Shown: positions 1 through 6,254 of the stretch, piece after piece
How the letters are laid out: every line of letters starts with the position of its first letter
Numbering within the stretch: the stretch's first letter is position 1
NCBI GenBank assembly: GCA_964502525.1
Contig: CAZCXH010000199.1
Location: forward strand, 1 to 8,178
Direction of reading: 5' to 3'
Origin: DATLYB01 sp964502525
GTDB lineage: Bacteria > Bacteroidota > Bacteroidia > Chitinophagales > CAIOSU01
DNA length: 8,178 nt
Position numbers and translations under genes: made by a program
Notes under the pieces: model-generated
What the model saw: only the letters and a program-made list of their open reading frames with translations
What the model was told of the DNA's origin: nothing
Database searches by the model: none

Positions 1-131
1 CAACGGCAATGAAAGGGTTTGATAATCAGACTGATTTAAATGCGTGTTGTCCTGTCATGTTATCTGATGTTCCAGGAAAAATATTTATCTTCGTTTCTTC
101 GTTTTTTAACTAAACACAAAAACTCTTTACA

Positions 132-461
132 ATGCATTACAAAATGTTTTCCGCATACTTGGCAATATCCGCTTGCATGACATTTTCTTCCTGCGATAAG
201 GATGGCGATGGCAATAACAATACGTGTGCAAACTGGGCAGCAGATACGCAGGATGAAACTAACGCGGTCACTGCTGCCGCGCAAGCCTATGGCGCCAATC
301 CCACCACTGCTAACTGCAACGCTTTTAAAGATGCCTATCAGTCTTATATTGACGCCATGGAAGGGCACCGAAACTGCGCGGGATTAGCAGGGCAGGCGCG
401 TGCCGACTGGGAAGCTGCGCTCAATGCCGCGCAGACTTCACTGAATAATATGAGCTGCTGA
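132..461 (+). CDS. Small secreted lipoprotein of unknown function, cysteine-containing
   Basis: A 109-residue protein that I do not recognise as a named family. Residues 1-20 form a short hydrophobic signal sequence ending in a lipobox-like FSSC, which puts the lipidated cysteine at C21. This predicts export by Sec and cleavage by signal peptidase II. Right after C21 comes an acidic stretch, DKDGDG. Acidic or lysine-acidic residues just after the lipidated cysteine act as a surface-export signal in some Bacteroidota, so surface exposure is possible but inferred. The mature part is Ala/Asn/Gln-rich and probably helical, with cysteines at 32, 62, 82 and 109 that could form two disulfides; the last is the C-terminal residue. 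No Shine-Dalgarno sequence precedes the ATG and the leader is A/T-rich, as is usual in this phylum. A hairpin block follows 5 bp after the stop. The signal peptide and cysteine spacing argue for a real gene despite its size. Confidence 0.72.
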   Translation: MHYKMFSAYLAISACMTFSSCDKDGDGNNNTCANWAADTQDETNAVTAAAQAYGANPTTANCNAFKDAYQSYIDAMEGHRNCAGLAGQARADWEAALNAAQTSLNNMSC

Positions 462-466
462 TTTTA

Positions 467-569
467 TTATACCAAGAGTAGTCGAATTTCCGAAGGAAAG
501 AGACGTACTCTTGGTTATACCGAACATCCTACAGTTCAATTGTTCGAGAACCTGAGTTGTTTCGGTATA
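467..569. repeat. Nested inverted-repeat (multi-hairpin) block between convergent genes
   Basis: Perfect 10-bp arms lie at 471-480 (ACCAAGAGTA) and 506-515 (TACTCTTGGT). The stem continues inward with GTC 481-483 / GAC 502-504 and an inner hairpin TTTCC 487-491 / GGAAA 495-499 around a GAA loop. It extends outward by three pairs past a single-base bulge. A second pair of arms follows: TATACCGAA 516-524 / TTCGGTATA 561-569. Inside that pair, CGAACA 521-526 / TGTTCG 541-546 offers an alternative pairing. TTATACC occurs at 467 and 515, and its inverse GGTATA at 564. The block fills the gap between the stops of two convergent genes, so it may end transcription from both sides, but no U-run follows either stem. 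It could equally be a dispersed REP-like element. Protection of mRNA 3' ends is another possible role. Confidence 0.6.
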
Positions 570-589
570 GTTATAAATCTTCAAATCCG

Positions 590-1117
590 CTATCCGCGCC
601 TCTTGAACGACCATGTGAATGTGAACCGCGCCACTTCGGTTCCGTCTTCCGCCCTGCCGATGGTGGAGATTTTCTGTGTTACGGGTTCTCCGGTTTGCTG
701 GGCTTTGTCAACTGCTGCAAACAGTTTACCACCCTCCTCGCAGGTGAATGTGGTAAGCGTGGTGGCTTTTTTGATGAACTGCGCTTCCATGCCGACAATG
801 ATTACCGCCACTGATGGGTTGCGCTTATAGGTTGCCAATAGCGCCAGCGAGCCGTTGGATAATTCGGCAGCCATCGCCAGCGCGGCAAAATAGGCCGACT
901 TGAAGGGGTTGGTAGTGATCCAGCGATAGGGGATGGTAGCCTGGCATTTATTGGCGTCAATATATTTGAGTTTCATCCCTGCAATTAATCCAAGCGGCAC
1001 CTTTTGAAGCAGGAAAAAGCGGTACATCCACGGGTTTGTCATTTTGCGGATGAAGTCCCTGTGGTCGGGAGTTAGCGTGGCAACTCCGTTTTCGGCAGTG
1101 GCAGAGAGGATAGTCAT
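590..1117 (-). CDS. DUF4442 / hot-dog-fold thioesterase-like protein
   Basis: A 175-residue cytosolic protein matching, by recalled pattern, the DUF4442 family, a branch of the hot-dog fold that includes PaaI/YiiD-like acyl-CoA thioesterases. The hallmark is the segment at residues 70-93, NPFKSAYFAALAMAAEL and following, which corresponds to the long central helix wrapped by the sheet. Strands precede it (GMKLKYIDANKCQATIPYRW) and follow it, ending in VARFTFTWSFKRR. No catalytic residue can be assigned with confidence, so the substrate is unknown. It lies 36 bp downstream of parC on the same strand and could share its transcript. The start is uncertain: M1 is at 1117, but family members as I recall them often begin near the 'NPxxYRxFLLxKxPxxxxAGMK' segment, so M26 (position 1042) is an alternative. 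Neither start has a Shine-Dalgarno site. The fold assignment is fairly secure; thioesterase activity is inferred. Confidence 0.85.
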   Translation of the reverse strand: MTILSATAENGVATLTPDHRDFIRKMTNPWMYRFFLLQKVPLGLIAGMKLKYIDANKCQATIPYRWITTNPFKSAYFAALAMAAELSNGSLALLATYKRNPSVAVIIVGMEAQFIKKATTLTTFTCEEGGKLFAAVDKAQQTGEPVTQKISTIGRAEDGTEVARFTFTWSFKRRG

Positions 1118-1153
1118 GGTATCAGATATAAATTGTGACGTAAATTACCTCTT

Positions 1154-4147
1154 TCAAAATAGACTGCCCTGTCCCTTTTTCGTTTTCCCCTTTTTCTCTT
1201 TCTTCGCAGCAAACTTGGCGGGAGGTTTCCCGAAATCCCATTCGATGGCGGTGCCGATTTCAATTTTCCCCGGAGTCTTCGTCTTCACTTCTCCCTTTGA
1301 TTTAGGTTCCGGCTGTGATTTTTCTTTCGGTTGCGACTTTGCTTCAGCAGGTTTTTTGCCCTGTGTTTTTTGCGGTTTGGACTCAGATTTCTTTTCCGCA
1401 GCAGGCGCTTTCTTCTTTTCCTTCACCTCATCTTTCTGCGAAAACAAATCTCCTTCCGATTGCCGACCCGCAACCCGCAGATCGTCACCTGCAACTTCCT
1501 CCTGCTGACTCCTATCTCCTGCCTCCTGAGGGCTTTCCACCGCCTCCTCGCTCACCAACTTCACGTTTGTCACCTTGTTCATGCTGATGCGGTTGCCCAG
1601 CGATTTCCATCCTTTCACATCAATAAATTCGTCAATGTTCACTGTTTCCTTGCCGCGTTTGGTCGAGACTTCAACGGTTGGATTTTTCCCTGTGGAAACT
1701 ACCAGCAGTTTTGACTTGGGAGCCTCCCCTGTGAATTTGAATTTTTCGCCAACCGTCTTTGTCTCAATCATGAACCGTTTCACAAAATAATTTTCCTTTT
1801 CCCCATCATAATACACGACTGCCAGAGGTTTTGCCGGATTGAATTTTTCTGCAATCAATGTTTCAGTCGGTTCGTAACGGTTGGATAGGTCGTAAGTGGT
1901 CAATTCAAACGAGCCGTCTTTGTAAATGGCGAGAATGCGGTCGTCACCTGAGAAGTTGCCGAGCAGCTTGCCGCGTTCGTCCGTATTCAGGCGGCCAACC
2001 GTGTCCTCATACCAGATATTGATGCCTCCCAGCGTGGAGTGCCCTCCTGACTTTTTCTCCACTTTGCGAACCGGATATTTAGTGATGGTATTTCCCAACA
2101 CGCCTCTTCCTTTTATTTCAAGCGTGGCAAAGTCGAAATCAAATTCCTTGATCCTCGCGGAAGAACGGGAGTCAAGCCTTACCGTCACTACTTCCGATTC
2201 CGCATTCGGGTTGGCGGTGAGGTAATGTATCCTTGAGCCGGCTGCGCCCCTTGACACGTCATATTCCTTGTCGCGCGTGACGCCTGTTACGCTGAAACGC
2301 TTCACGAAACTTTTGCCTGATGCGCCATCTTTATAGATGCAGTTATACACTGTGCGTTCATCTCCTTTCTTCCACACGGCTGCGTGGATGATGTTTTTAC
2401 CGATGAACGCTTTCTCAGCGTTCTTCACCACTTTGAATTTGCCGTCAGCGCAGAACGCAATGATGTCGTCAATATCGGAGCAGTCCGCCACAAATTCATC
2501 TTTCTTCAGCCCCCATCCGATGAAACCCTCCTCGCGGTTCATATAGAGCTTCACGTTTTCCATCGCAGCGGCAGTGGCGTTGATGACTTCCATCTCGCGG
2601 ATTTCGGTTTTGCGTTCCCGTCCCTTGCCGTACTTTTCTTTCAGCATGGTGAAATAGTTGATGGCATAGTCGGTGAGATGCGCCAGATCATGTTTCACCT
2701 GCGCAAGGTCAGCTTCCAATTTCTTGAGGTCTTCGTCCGCCTTCTTGCTGTCGTACTTTGAGATGCGCTTGATGCGGATTTCGGTGAGGCGAGTGATGTC
2801 TTCATCCGTAACCTCGCGCATCAATTTCTTCAGATAGGGTTTCAGTCCTTTGCGGATGGCGGCAATCACCGCTTCCCACGTTTCGCACTCTTCGATGTCG
2901 CGGTAGATGCGTTTTTCAATAAATATTTTTTCCAATGACAGGAAATGCCATTGCTCTTCCAACTCATGCTTCTTTATTTCCAGTTCCCGCTTCAGCAAGT
3001 CGAGCGTGCGCTGCGTGGAAAGTTGCAATATCTCGCTTACGCCCATGAAGCGCGGCTTGTCGTTCTCAATCACGCAGGTGTTGGGCGATATGGAAACCTC
3101 GCAGTCGGTGAAGGCATAGAGCGCGTCAATCGTTTTGTCAGGAGAAGTGCCCGGTGAAAGATGGATCATGATCTCTACATTCTCCGCTGTATTATCTTCC
3201 ACTTTCTTGACCTTGATTTTGCCTTTTTCATTCGCTTTCAAAATCGAATCAATCAGTGAAAGCGTAGTGGTTCCATAAGGAATTTCTGTTATTACCAGCG
3301 TTTTCTTATCCAATTCCTTAATACGCGCCCGCACTTTTATTTTTCCTCCCCGCTCGCCATCGTTGTATGCGGAAAAATCAGCCAGCCCGCCTGTGGGAAA
3401 ATCGGGATATATTTTGGGTTTCTTGCCCTTCAGCACTTTAATGCTGCCATCAATCAGTTCGATGAAATTGTGCGGAAGAATTTTACACGCAAGCCCCACT
3501 GCAATCCCATCCGCGCCTTGCGCAAGCACCAATGGAAATTTCACCGGCAGCGTTACCGGCTCTTTTGCGCGGCCGTCATAAGAGGCTTGCCATTCCGTTG
3601 TTTTGGGATTGAATACGACATCGAGCGCAAACTTTGAGAGGCGCGTTTCGATGTAACGCGGAGCGGCAGCGTTGTCTCCCGTGTAAATATTACCCCAGTT
3701 TCCCTGCGTATCGAGCAGCAGGTTTTTCTGCCCGATCTGAACGATGGCGTCACCAATGGACGCATCGCCATGCGGGTGAAATTTCATAGTGTTGCCGATG
3801 ACATTCGCCACCTTGTGGAAGCGGCCGTCATCCATCTCATACAGCGAATGAAGAATCCTGCGCTGCACGGGTTTCAACCCGTCATTGATATGAGGCACCG
3901 CCCTTTCAAGTATTACGTAAGAAGCATAATCGAGAAACCAATCCCTATACATGCCTGAAACCGGAATCACTTTCTGAAGGTGATCATTGCCGTTTCCATT
4001 ATTTCCCTTCAGGTCGTGACCGTTCATCTCAACCTTTCCCGGTTCGATTTGAGCGCTCTCCGGTTCTTTCCCATTAATAGGAGAAGATGGGCCGTGACCG
4101 TTGGTTTCTTCTGTTTCGGTTTTTTTTCCCTTTTTCTTTTTTGCCAT
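1154..4147 (-). CDS. parC: DNA topoisomerase IV subunit A (ParC-type, type IIA topoisomerase)
   Basis: The A subunit of a type IIA topoisomerase, which cuts and rejoins both DNA strands and, paired with ParE, decatenates daughter chromosomes. Residues 1-62 are a charged, Gly/Asn-rich leader. The breakage-reunion domain covers about 63-530: the quinolone-determining segment HPHGDASIGD is at 124-133, the catalytic tyrosine is Y165 with R164 before it (AAAPRYIETRLS), and the intercalating isoleucine is probably I223 (KILPHN). A helical coiled-coil stretch lies around 380-515. The C-terminal beta-pinwheel runs about 535-860 and has no canonical GyrA box (QRRGGKG), only motifs such as IKGRGVLGN, which favours ParC over GyrA. 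Residues about 866-997 form a Lys/Glu/Pro/Gln-rich tail ending GQGSLF, longer than in most relatives I recall. ParE is not adjacent: the upstream neighbour is the divergent asnB. The quinolone position equivalent to E. coli GyrA S83 is Ala129. The ATG at 4147 opens the reading frame without a clear ribosome-binding site. Confidence 0.95.
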   Translation of the reverse strand: MAKKKKGKKTETEETNGHGPSSPINGKEPESAQIEPGKVEMNGHDLKGNNGNGNDHLQKVIPVSGMYRDWFLDYASYVILERAVPHINDGLKPVQRRILHSLYEMDDGRFHKVANVIGNTMKFHPHGDASIGDAIVQIGQKNLLLDTQGNWGNIYTGDNAAAPRYIETRLSKFALDVVFNPKTTEWQASYDGRAKEPVTLPVKFPLVLAQGADGIAVGLACKILPHNFIELIDGSIKVLKGKKPKIYPDFPTGGLADFSAYNDGERGGKIKVRARIKELDKKTLVITEIPYGTTTLSLIDSILKANEKGKIKVKKVEDNTAENVEIMIHLSPGTSPDKTIDALYAFTDCEVSISPNTCVIENDKPRFMGVSEILQLSTQRTLDLLKRELEIKKHELEEQWHFLSLEKIFIEKRIYRDIEECETWEAVIAAIRKGLKPYLKKLMREVTDEDITRLTEIRIKRISKYDSKKADEDLKKLEADLAQVKHDLAHLTDYAINYFTMLKEKYGKGRERKTEIREMEVINATAAAMENVKLYMNREEGFIGWGLKKDEFVADCSDIDDIIAFCADGKFKVVKNAEKAFIGKNIIHAAVWKKGDERTVYNCIYKDGASGKSFVKRFSVTGVTRDKEYDVSRGAAGSRIHYLTANPNAESEVVTVRLDSRSSARIKEFDFDFATLEIKGRGVLGNTITKYPVRKVEKKSGGHSTLGGINIWYEDTVGRLNTDERGKLLGNFSGDDRILAIYKDGSFELTTYDLSNRYEPTETLIAEKFNPAKPLAVVYYDGEKENYFVKRFMIETKTVGEKFKFTGEAPKSKLLVVSTGKNPTVEVSTKRGKETVNIDEFIDVKGWKSLGNRISMNKVTNVKLVSEEAVESPQEAGDRSQQEEVAGDDLRVAGRQSEGDLFSQKDEVKEKKKAPAAEKKSESKPQKTQGKKPAEAKSQPKEKSQPEPKSKGEVKTKTPGKIEIGTAIEWDFGKPPAKFAAKKEKKGKTKKGQGSLF
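1454..1530 (-). repeat. Degenerate heptanucleotide tandem repeat inside the parC tail
   Basis: Read on the minus strand from 1530 down to 1461, the sequence divides into ten 7-bp units in constant phase. Five resemble GNCAGGA (for example GGCAGGA, GATAGGA) at 1530-1496. Five resemble GTTGCGG (for example GTTGCAG, GTTGCGG) at 1495-1461. The unit ATCGGAA (1460-1454) may be an eleventh. The tract encodes about residues 873-898 of ParC, rich in Gln, Glu, Gly, Asp and Arg, unlike the Lys/Pro-rich sequence downstream in the tail. A period of 7 means the reading frame cycles every 21 bp, so the encoded protein does not look repetitive. The phase is visible in the sequence; an origin by insertion or slippage is inferred. 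Confidence 0.6.
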
Positions 4148-4161
4148 TACCGTCTAAAAAG

Positions 4162-4185
4162 TTTGAATCAATGCGAACATTCAAA
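4162..4185. promoter_or_regulatory. Inverted repeat TTTGAAT-N10-ATTCAAA just upstream of parC
   Basis: Perfect 7-bp arms lie at 4162-4168 and 4179-4185, separated by 10 bp, so the pair spans 15 to 38 bp upstream of the parC ATG. The size and position would suit an operator or a 5'-UTR hairpin. No regulator is encoded nearby, and A/T-rich arms of this length can arise by chance. A partial match to the Bacteroidota -7 box (GAATTTTG, minus strand, 4190-4183) overlaps the site. Confidence 0.3.
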
Positions 4186-4210
4186 ATTCATCAATCGGCA
4201 TCATACCCCG

Positions 4211-4243
4211 AATCCCTTGATATGCTTTCAATGCACAGGGATT
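4211..4243. repeat. Short inverted repeat in the parC-asnB intergenic region
   Basis: Arms AATCCCT (4211-4217) and AGGGATT (4237-4243) are perfect 7-bp complements with a 19-nt loop. The right arm ends exactly where the DnaA-box match begins at 4244. It may form a leader hairpin on a parC transcript or part of a protein-binding site; nothing in the window shows which. Confidence 0.35.
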
Positions 4244-4252
4244 TGTGGATAA
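4244..4252 (-). promoter_or_regulatory. Exact DnaA-box match (TTATCCACA)
   Basis: The plus strand reads TGTGGATAA, which is TTATCCACA on the minus strand, the high-affinity DnaA box consensus. It lies between the divergent parC and asnB genes, about 97 bp upstream of parC. Only one exact box was seen, and there is no AT-rich unwinding region or box cluster, so this is not a replication origin. It could link parC expression to DnaA, or it could be chance, since a 9-bp match on either strand is expected at a few per cent in a window this size. Confidence 0.35.
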
Positions 4253-4327
4253 GCGTTTTCTGAAAAATGATTGGTAAAATTAGCCGGTTTGATACTGCGA
4301 AGTCGGTCGTGGTGAGATATGGCTTAA

Positions 4328-4335
4328 TATCTTTG
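4328..4335 (+). promoter_or_regulatory. asnB: Bacteroidota-type -7 promoter element (TATCTTTG) for asnB
   Basis: TATCTTTG matches the TAnnTTTG consensus used by the primary sigma factor of Bacteroidota at all fixed positions and ends 17 bp before the asnB ATG. Transcription would then start near 4340, leaving a leader of only about a dozen bases. The matching -33 TTTG is not at the usual spacing; the nearest copy, at 4288-4291, is too far upstream. Hence the modest confidence. Confidence 0.42.
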
Positions 4336-4352
4336 AGCAATCATTATCCTCT

Positions 4353-6254
4353 ATGTGTGGAATTCTCGGTTCTCTGCCTGCTGTTGCTGATTTGAATTTT
4401 TTCTCCCGCTCGCTGGACCTGCTTGCTCATCGCGGACCCGATGGGCGCGGAGTATGGCAGGATGCCGGGAACAGAATCACACTCGGCCACCGCAGACTTT
4501 CCATCCTGGATCTGTCCGATGCGGGCGCGCAACCCATGCACGATGAGCGCTTTGTTATTATTCACAATGGTGAGATTTACAACTTTCCTGAATTAAAAAA
4601 AGAACTTGAACAGCACGGTTATGTGTTCCGAACTCACACCGACACGGAAATTATTCTGGCAGCTTATGGAAAATGGGGCGCGGAATGTCTGCAAAAGTTC
4701 AACGGAATGTGGGCTTTTGCAATTTGGGATAAAAAAGAAAAGACGCTTTTCCTCGCGCGCGACCGATTTGGGAAGAAACCGCTGTTCTACGCATTCACCG
4801 GAAATGCTTTTGTTTTTGGTTCTGAGATGAAAGCTATAATTCCATTTCTGCCGGAAGTAAAACTGTCAAAGGATTTTCAATGGATGAAAGAAAATCTTTT
4901 TGCTTATGAGCCGTCTGACAAATGTTTGATTGAAGGCATTCAAAGGTTTCCCGCTGCGCATTACGGCATTTATAAAAATGGCAAGCTGACGACATCACGA
5001 TATTGGAACACATGGGATCATCTTCATGCCGTTCCGAAGAAGTATGCCGAACAGGTGGAGGAATTCCGTGAATTGTTCATTGATTCCTGCAAAATCAGGC
5101 TGCGCTCGGATGTGCCGGTGGGGACGGCATTGAGCGGTGGAGTGGATTCGAGTGCCGTTGCTGCGGGGATTTCGCAGGCGGCACAGGCGGAATCCCGGTA
5201 CGCAGACCTGACAGGTTTTAAAAACCTGTCAGGTCTTTCCTGGCAGAATGCCTTCATCGCCTCCATGCCCGGCAGCCCGCTGGACGAGACGCATTTTGCA
5301 AAAAAAGTGGCCGCTCATCTGAAAATTAAACCTCATGTTATTGAGATTGATGCGGATGAAGGGCTGAAAAATCTGGAAGATTCGCTTTATCATTTCGAGG
5401 AGTTCTATATCACCAGCCCGGTGCCGATGGTGCAAACGTATCGTGCCGAAAGAAAAGAGGGTGTCTATGTTTCCATTGACGGGCATGGCGCTGATGAATT
5501 GTTCTCGGGTTATGATACCTTTCTTCTTAATGCGTTTTGGGACTGCGGGCTGAATCCGTTTGCCATCCGCAATATTTTAAAAACTTACAGGGGAATTGTT
5601 CCGCCATTCCCGCAATTCAAAGTGAAAAATGTTGGCTGGAAGGATTACTTCCAGCGCGTGAGCGGCTCGTTTGATTTCAAGGATTTCGTTCCGCATATCC
5701 GCAAAGAATTGAAGAAAGCATTTTCGCAAAATTCAAATGAATTCAATAAGGCTCTCTATAATCTTTTTCATGCCGAAAATCTTCCCACGCTTCTGAGAAA
5801 CTATGACCGCTACTCGATGATGAGCGGGGTAGAGATCAGGATGCCCTTCCTCGACCATCGCATCGCGGCTTATTGTTTTTCCATTCCGTGGACGAGCAAA
5901 ATCCGCAACGGCTATACTAAAGCTTTGCTGCGTGATGCCTTAGCTCCCTTTCTTCCGAAAGAGGTAATCTACCGCAAATACAAAATGGGATTTCAAACTC
6001 CGATTGTGGACTGGCTGAAAGGACCATGGAAGGAATACTTTCTCGAATTGGTCAACTCGCAGGATTTCCTGAAATCAAATTTGATGGATGCTCCCGCAGT
6101 TAAAACGCAGTTTGAACAGGTCATTAATAATGAAAGCGCGACTTACCGGGAGGGAGAGCAGGCGTATGCAGCGTTGCAGCCTTATTTGTGGAAAAAGTTT
6201 GTGTTTGGGAAATTCAGCACCTTGCACCTCAAATCAAAGCAAGAAAATGTTTAA
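4353..6254 (+). CDS. asnB: Asparagine synthetase (glutamine-hydrolysing), AsnB type
   Basis: Makes asparagine from aspartate, ATP and glutamine in the cytosol. At 633 residues it fits the longer AsnB/AsnO forms rather than E. coli AsnB (554). The start is fixed by chemistry: Met must be followed by Cys2, which becomes the N-terminal nucleophile of the glutaminase domain (about 2-200). Expected glutamine-binding residues are visible: R48 (GHRRLSILD), N72 and E74 (HNGEIYNF) and D97 (HTDTEI). The synthetase domain carries the ATP PP-loop SGGVDSS (261-267), the DGHGADELFSGY motif (376-387), a conserved RYSMMSGVEIRMPFLDHRI helix region (486-504) and the RKYKMGFQTPI segment (541-551). All key residues look intact. 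Oddity: residues 285-295 (DLTGFKNLSGL) come from a perfect palindromic repeat lying in frame between the PP-loop helix and the next core strand (QNAFIASMPG). The TAnnTTTG box at 4328 probably drives it. Its stop overlaps the convergent OmpA-family gene by 4 bp. The sequence does not show whether it serves free asparagine synthesis or a surface-polymer pathway. Confidence 0.96.
   Translation: MCGILGSLPAVADLNFFSRSLDLLAHRGPDGRGVWQDAGNRITLGHRRLSILDLSDAGAQPMHDERFVIIHNGEIYNFPELKKELEQHGYVFRTHTDTEIILAAYGKWGAECLQKFNGMWAFAIWDKKEKTLFLARDRFGKKPLFYAFTGNAFVFGSEMKAIIPFLPEVKLSKDFQWMKENLFAYEPSDKCLIEGIQRFPAAHYGIYKNGKLTTSRYWNTWDHLHAVPKKYAEQVEEFRELFIDSCKIRLRSDVPVGTALSGGVDSSAVAAGISQAAQAESRYADLTGFKNLSGLSWQNAFIASMPGSPLDETHFAKKVAAHLKIKPHVIEIDADEGLKNLEDSLYHFEEFYITSPVPMVQTYRAERKEGVYVSIDGHGADELFSGYDTFLLNAFWDCGLNPFAIRNILKTYRGIVPPFPQFKVKNVGWKDYFQRVSGSFDFKDFVPHIRKELKKAFSQNSNEFNKALYNLFHAENLPTLLRNYDRYSMMSGVEIRMPFLDHRIAAYCFSIPWTSKIRNGYTKALLRDALAPFLPKEVIYRKYKMGFQTPIVDWLKGPWKEYFLELVNSQDFLKSNLMDAPAVKTQFEQVINNESATYREGEQAYAALQPYLWKKFVFGKFSTLHLKSKQENV
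5204..5236. repeat. Perfect 33-bp palindromic element in frame within asnB
   Basis: Arms AGACCTGACAGGTTTT (5204-5219) and AAAACCTGTCAGGTCT (5221-5236) are exact reverse complements around a single A at 5220. Each arm contains a smaller palindrome, ACCTG-A-CAGGT and ACCTG-T-CAGGT, so the element is nested. Its length is exactly 11 codons, adding residues DLTGFKNLSGL to AsnB. Only two of its six frames are free of stops (the one used here, and RPDRFLKPVRS on the other strand). I recall closely similar palindromes as frequent intergenic repeats in Bacteroidota genomes, but cannot verify that here. No convincing target-site duplication was seen. Confidence 0.85.

Noticed and set aside
86..93. TATCTTCG as a -7 promoter box for the lipoprotein gene
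   Set aside because: It has one mismatch to TAnnTTTG and no TTTG at the proper upstream spacing, so it is too weak to annotate.
3..113. Plus-strand frame open from the left edge, 36 codons to a stop at 111-113
   Set aside because: It could be the tail of an upstream gene, but it is short, matches nothing I recognise and has no independent support.
195..224. DKDGDG as the start of an EF-hand calcium loop in the lipoprotein
   Set aside because: The DxDxDG beginning is present, but position 12 of the loop is not Glu or Asp and no flanking helices are evident. An acidic post-lipobox segment is the simpler reading.
60..368. Minus-strand open frame of 102 codons opposite the small lipoprotein
   Set aside because: The plus-strand frame has a signal peptide, lipobox and spaced cysteines, whereas this one has no coherent features.
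1044..1508. Plus-strand open frame of 154 codons opposite the DUF4442 start and the parC tail
   Set aside because: It is antisense to two well-supported genes, is Phe/Ser-rich from reverse-reading the Lys/Glu/Gln-rich tail, and has no recognisable motif.
4148..4352. Replication origin in the parC-asnB intergenic region, suggested by the DnaA box
   Set aside because: There is only one exact box, no box cluster or AT-rich unwinding element, and no dnaA or dnaN nearby.
4344..4565. Minus-strand open frame opposite the asnB start
   Set aside because: Antisense to the glutaminase active-site region of asnB, which is clearly coding on the plus strand.
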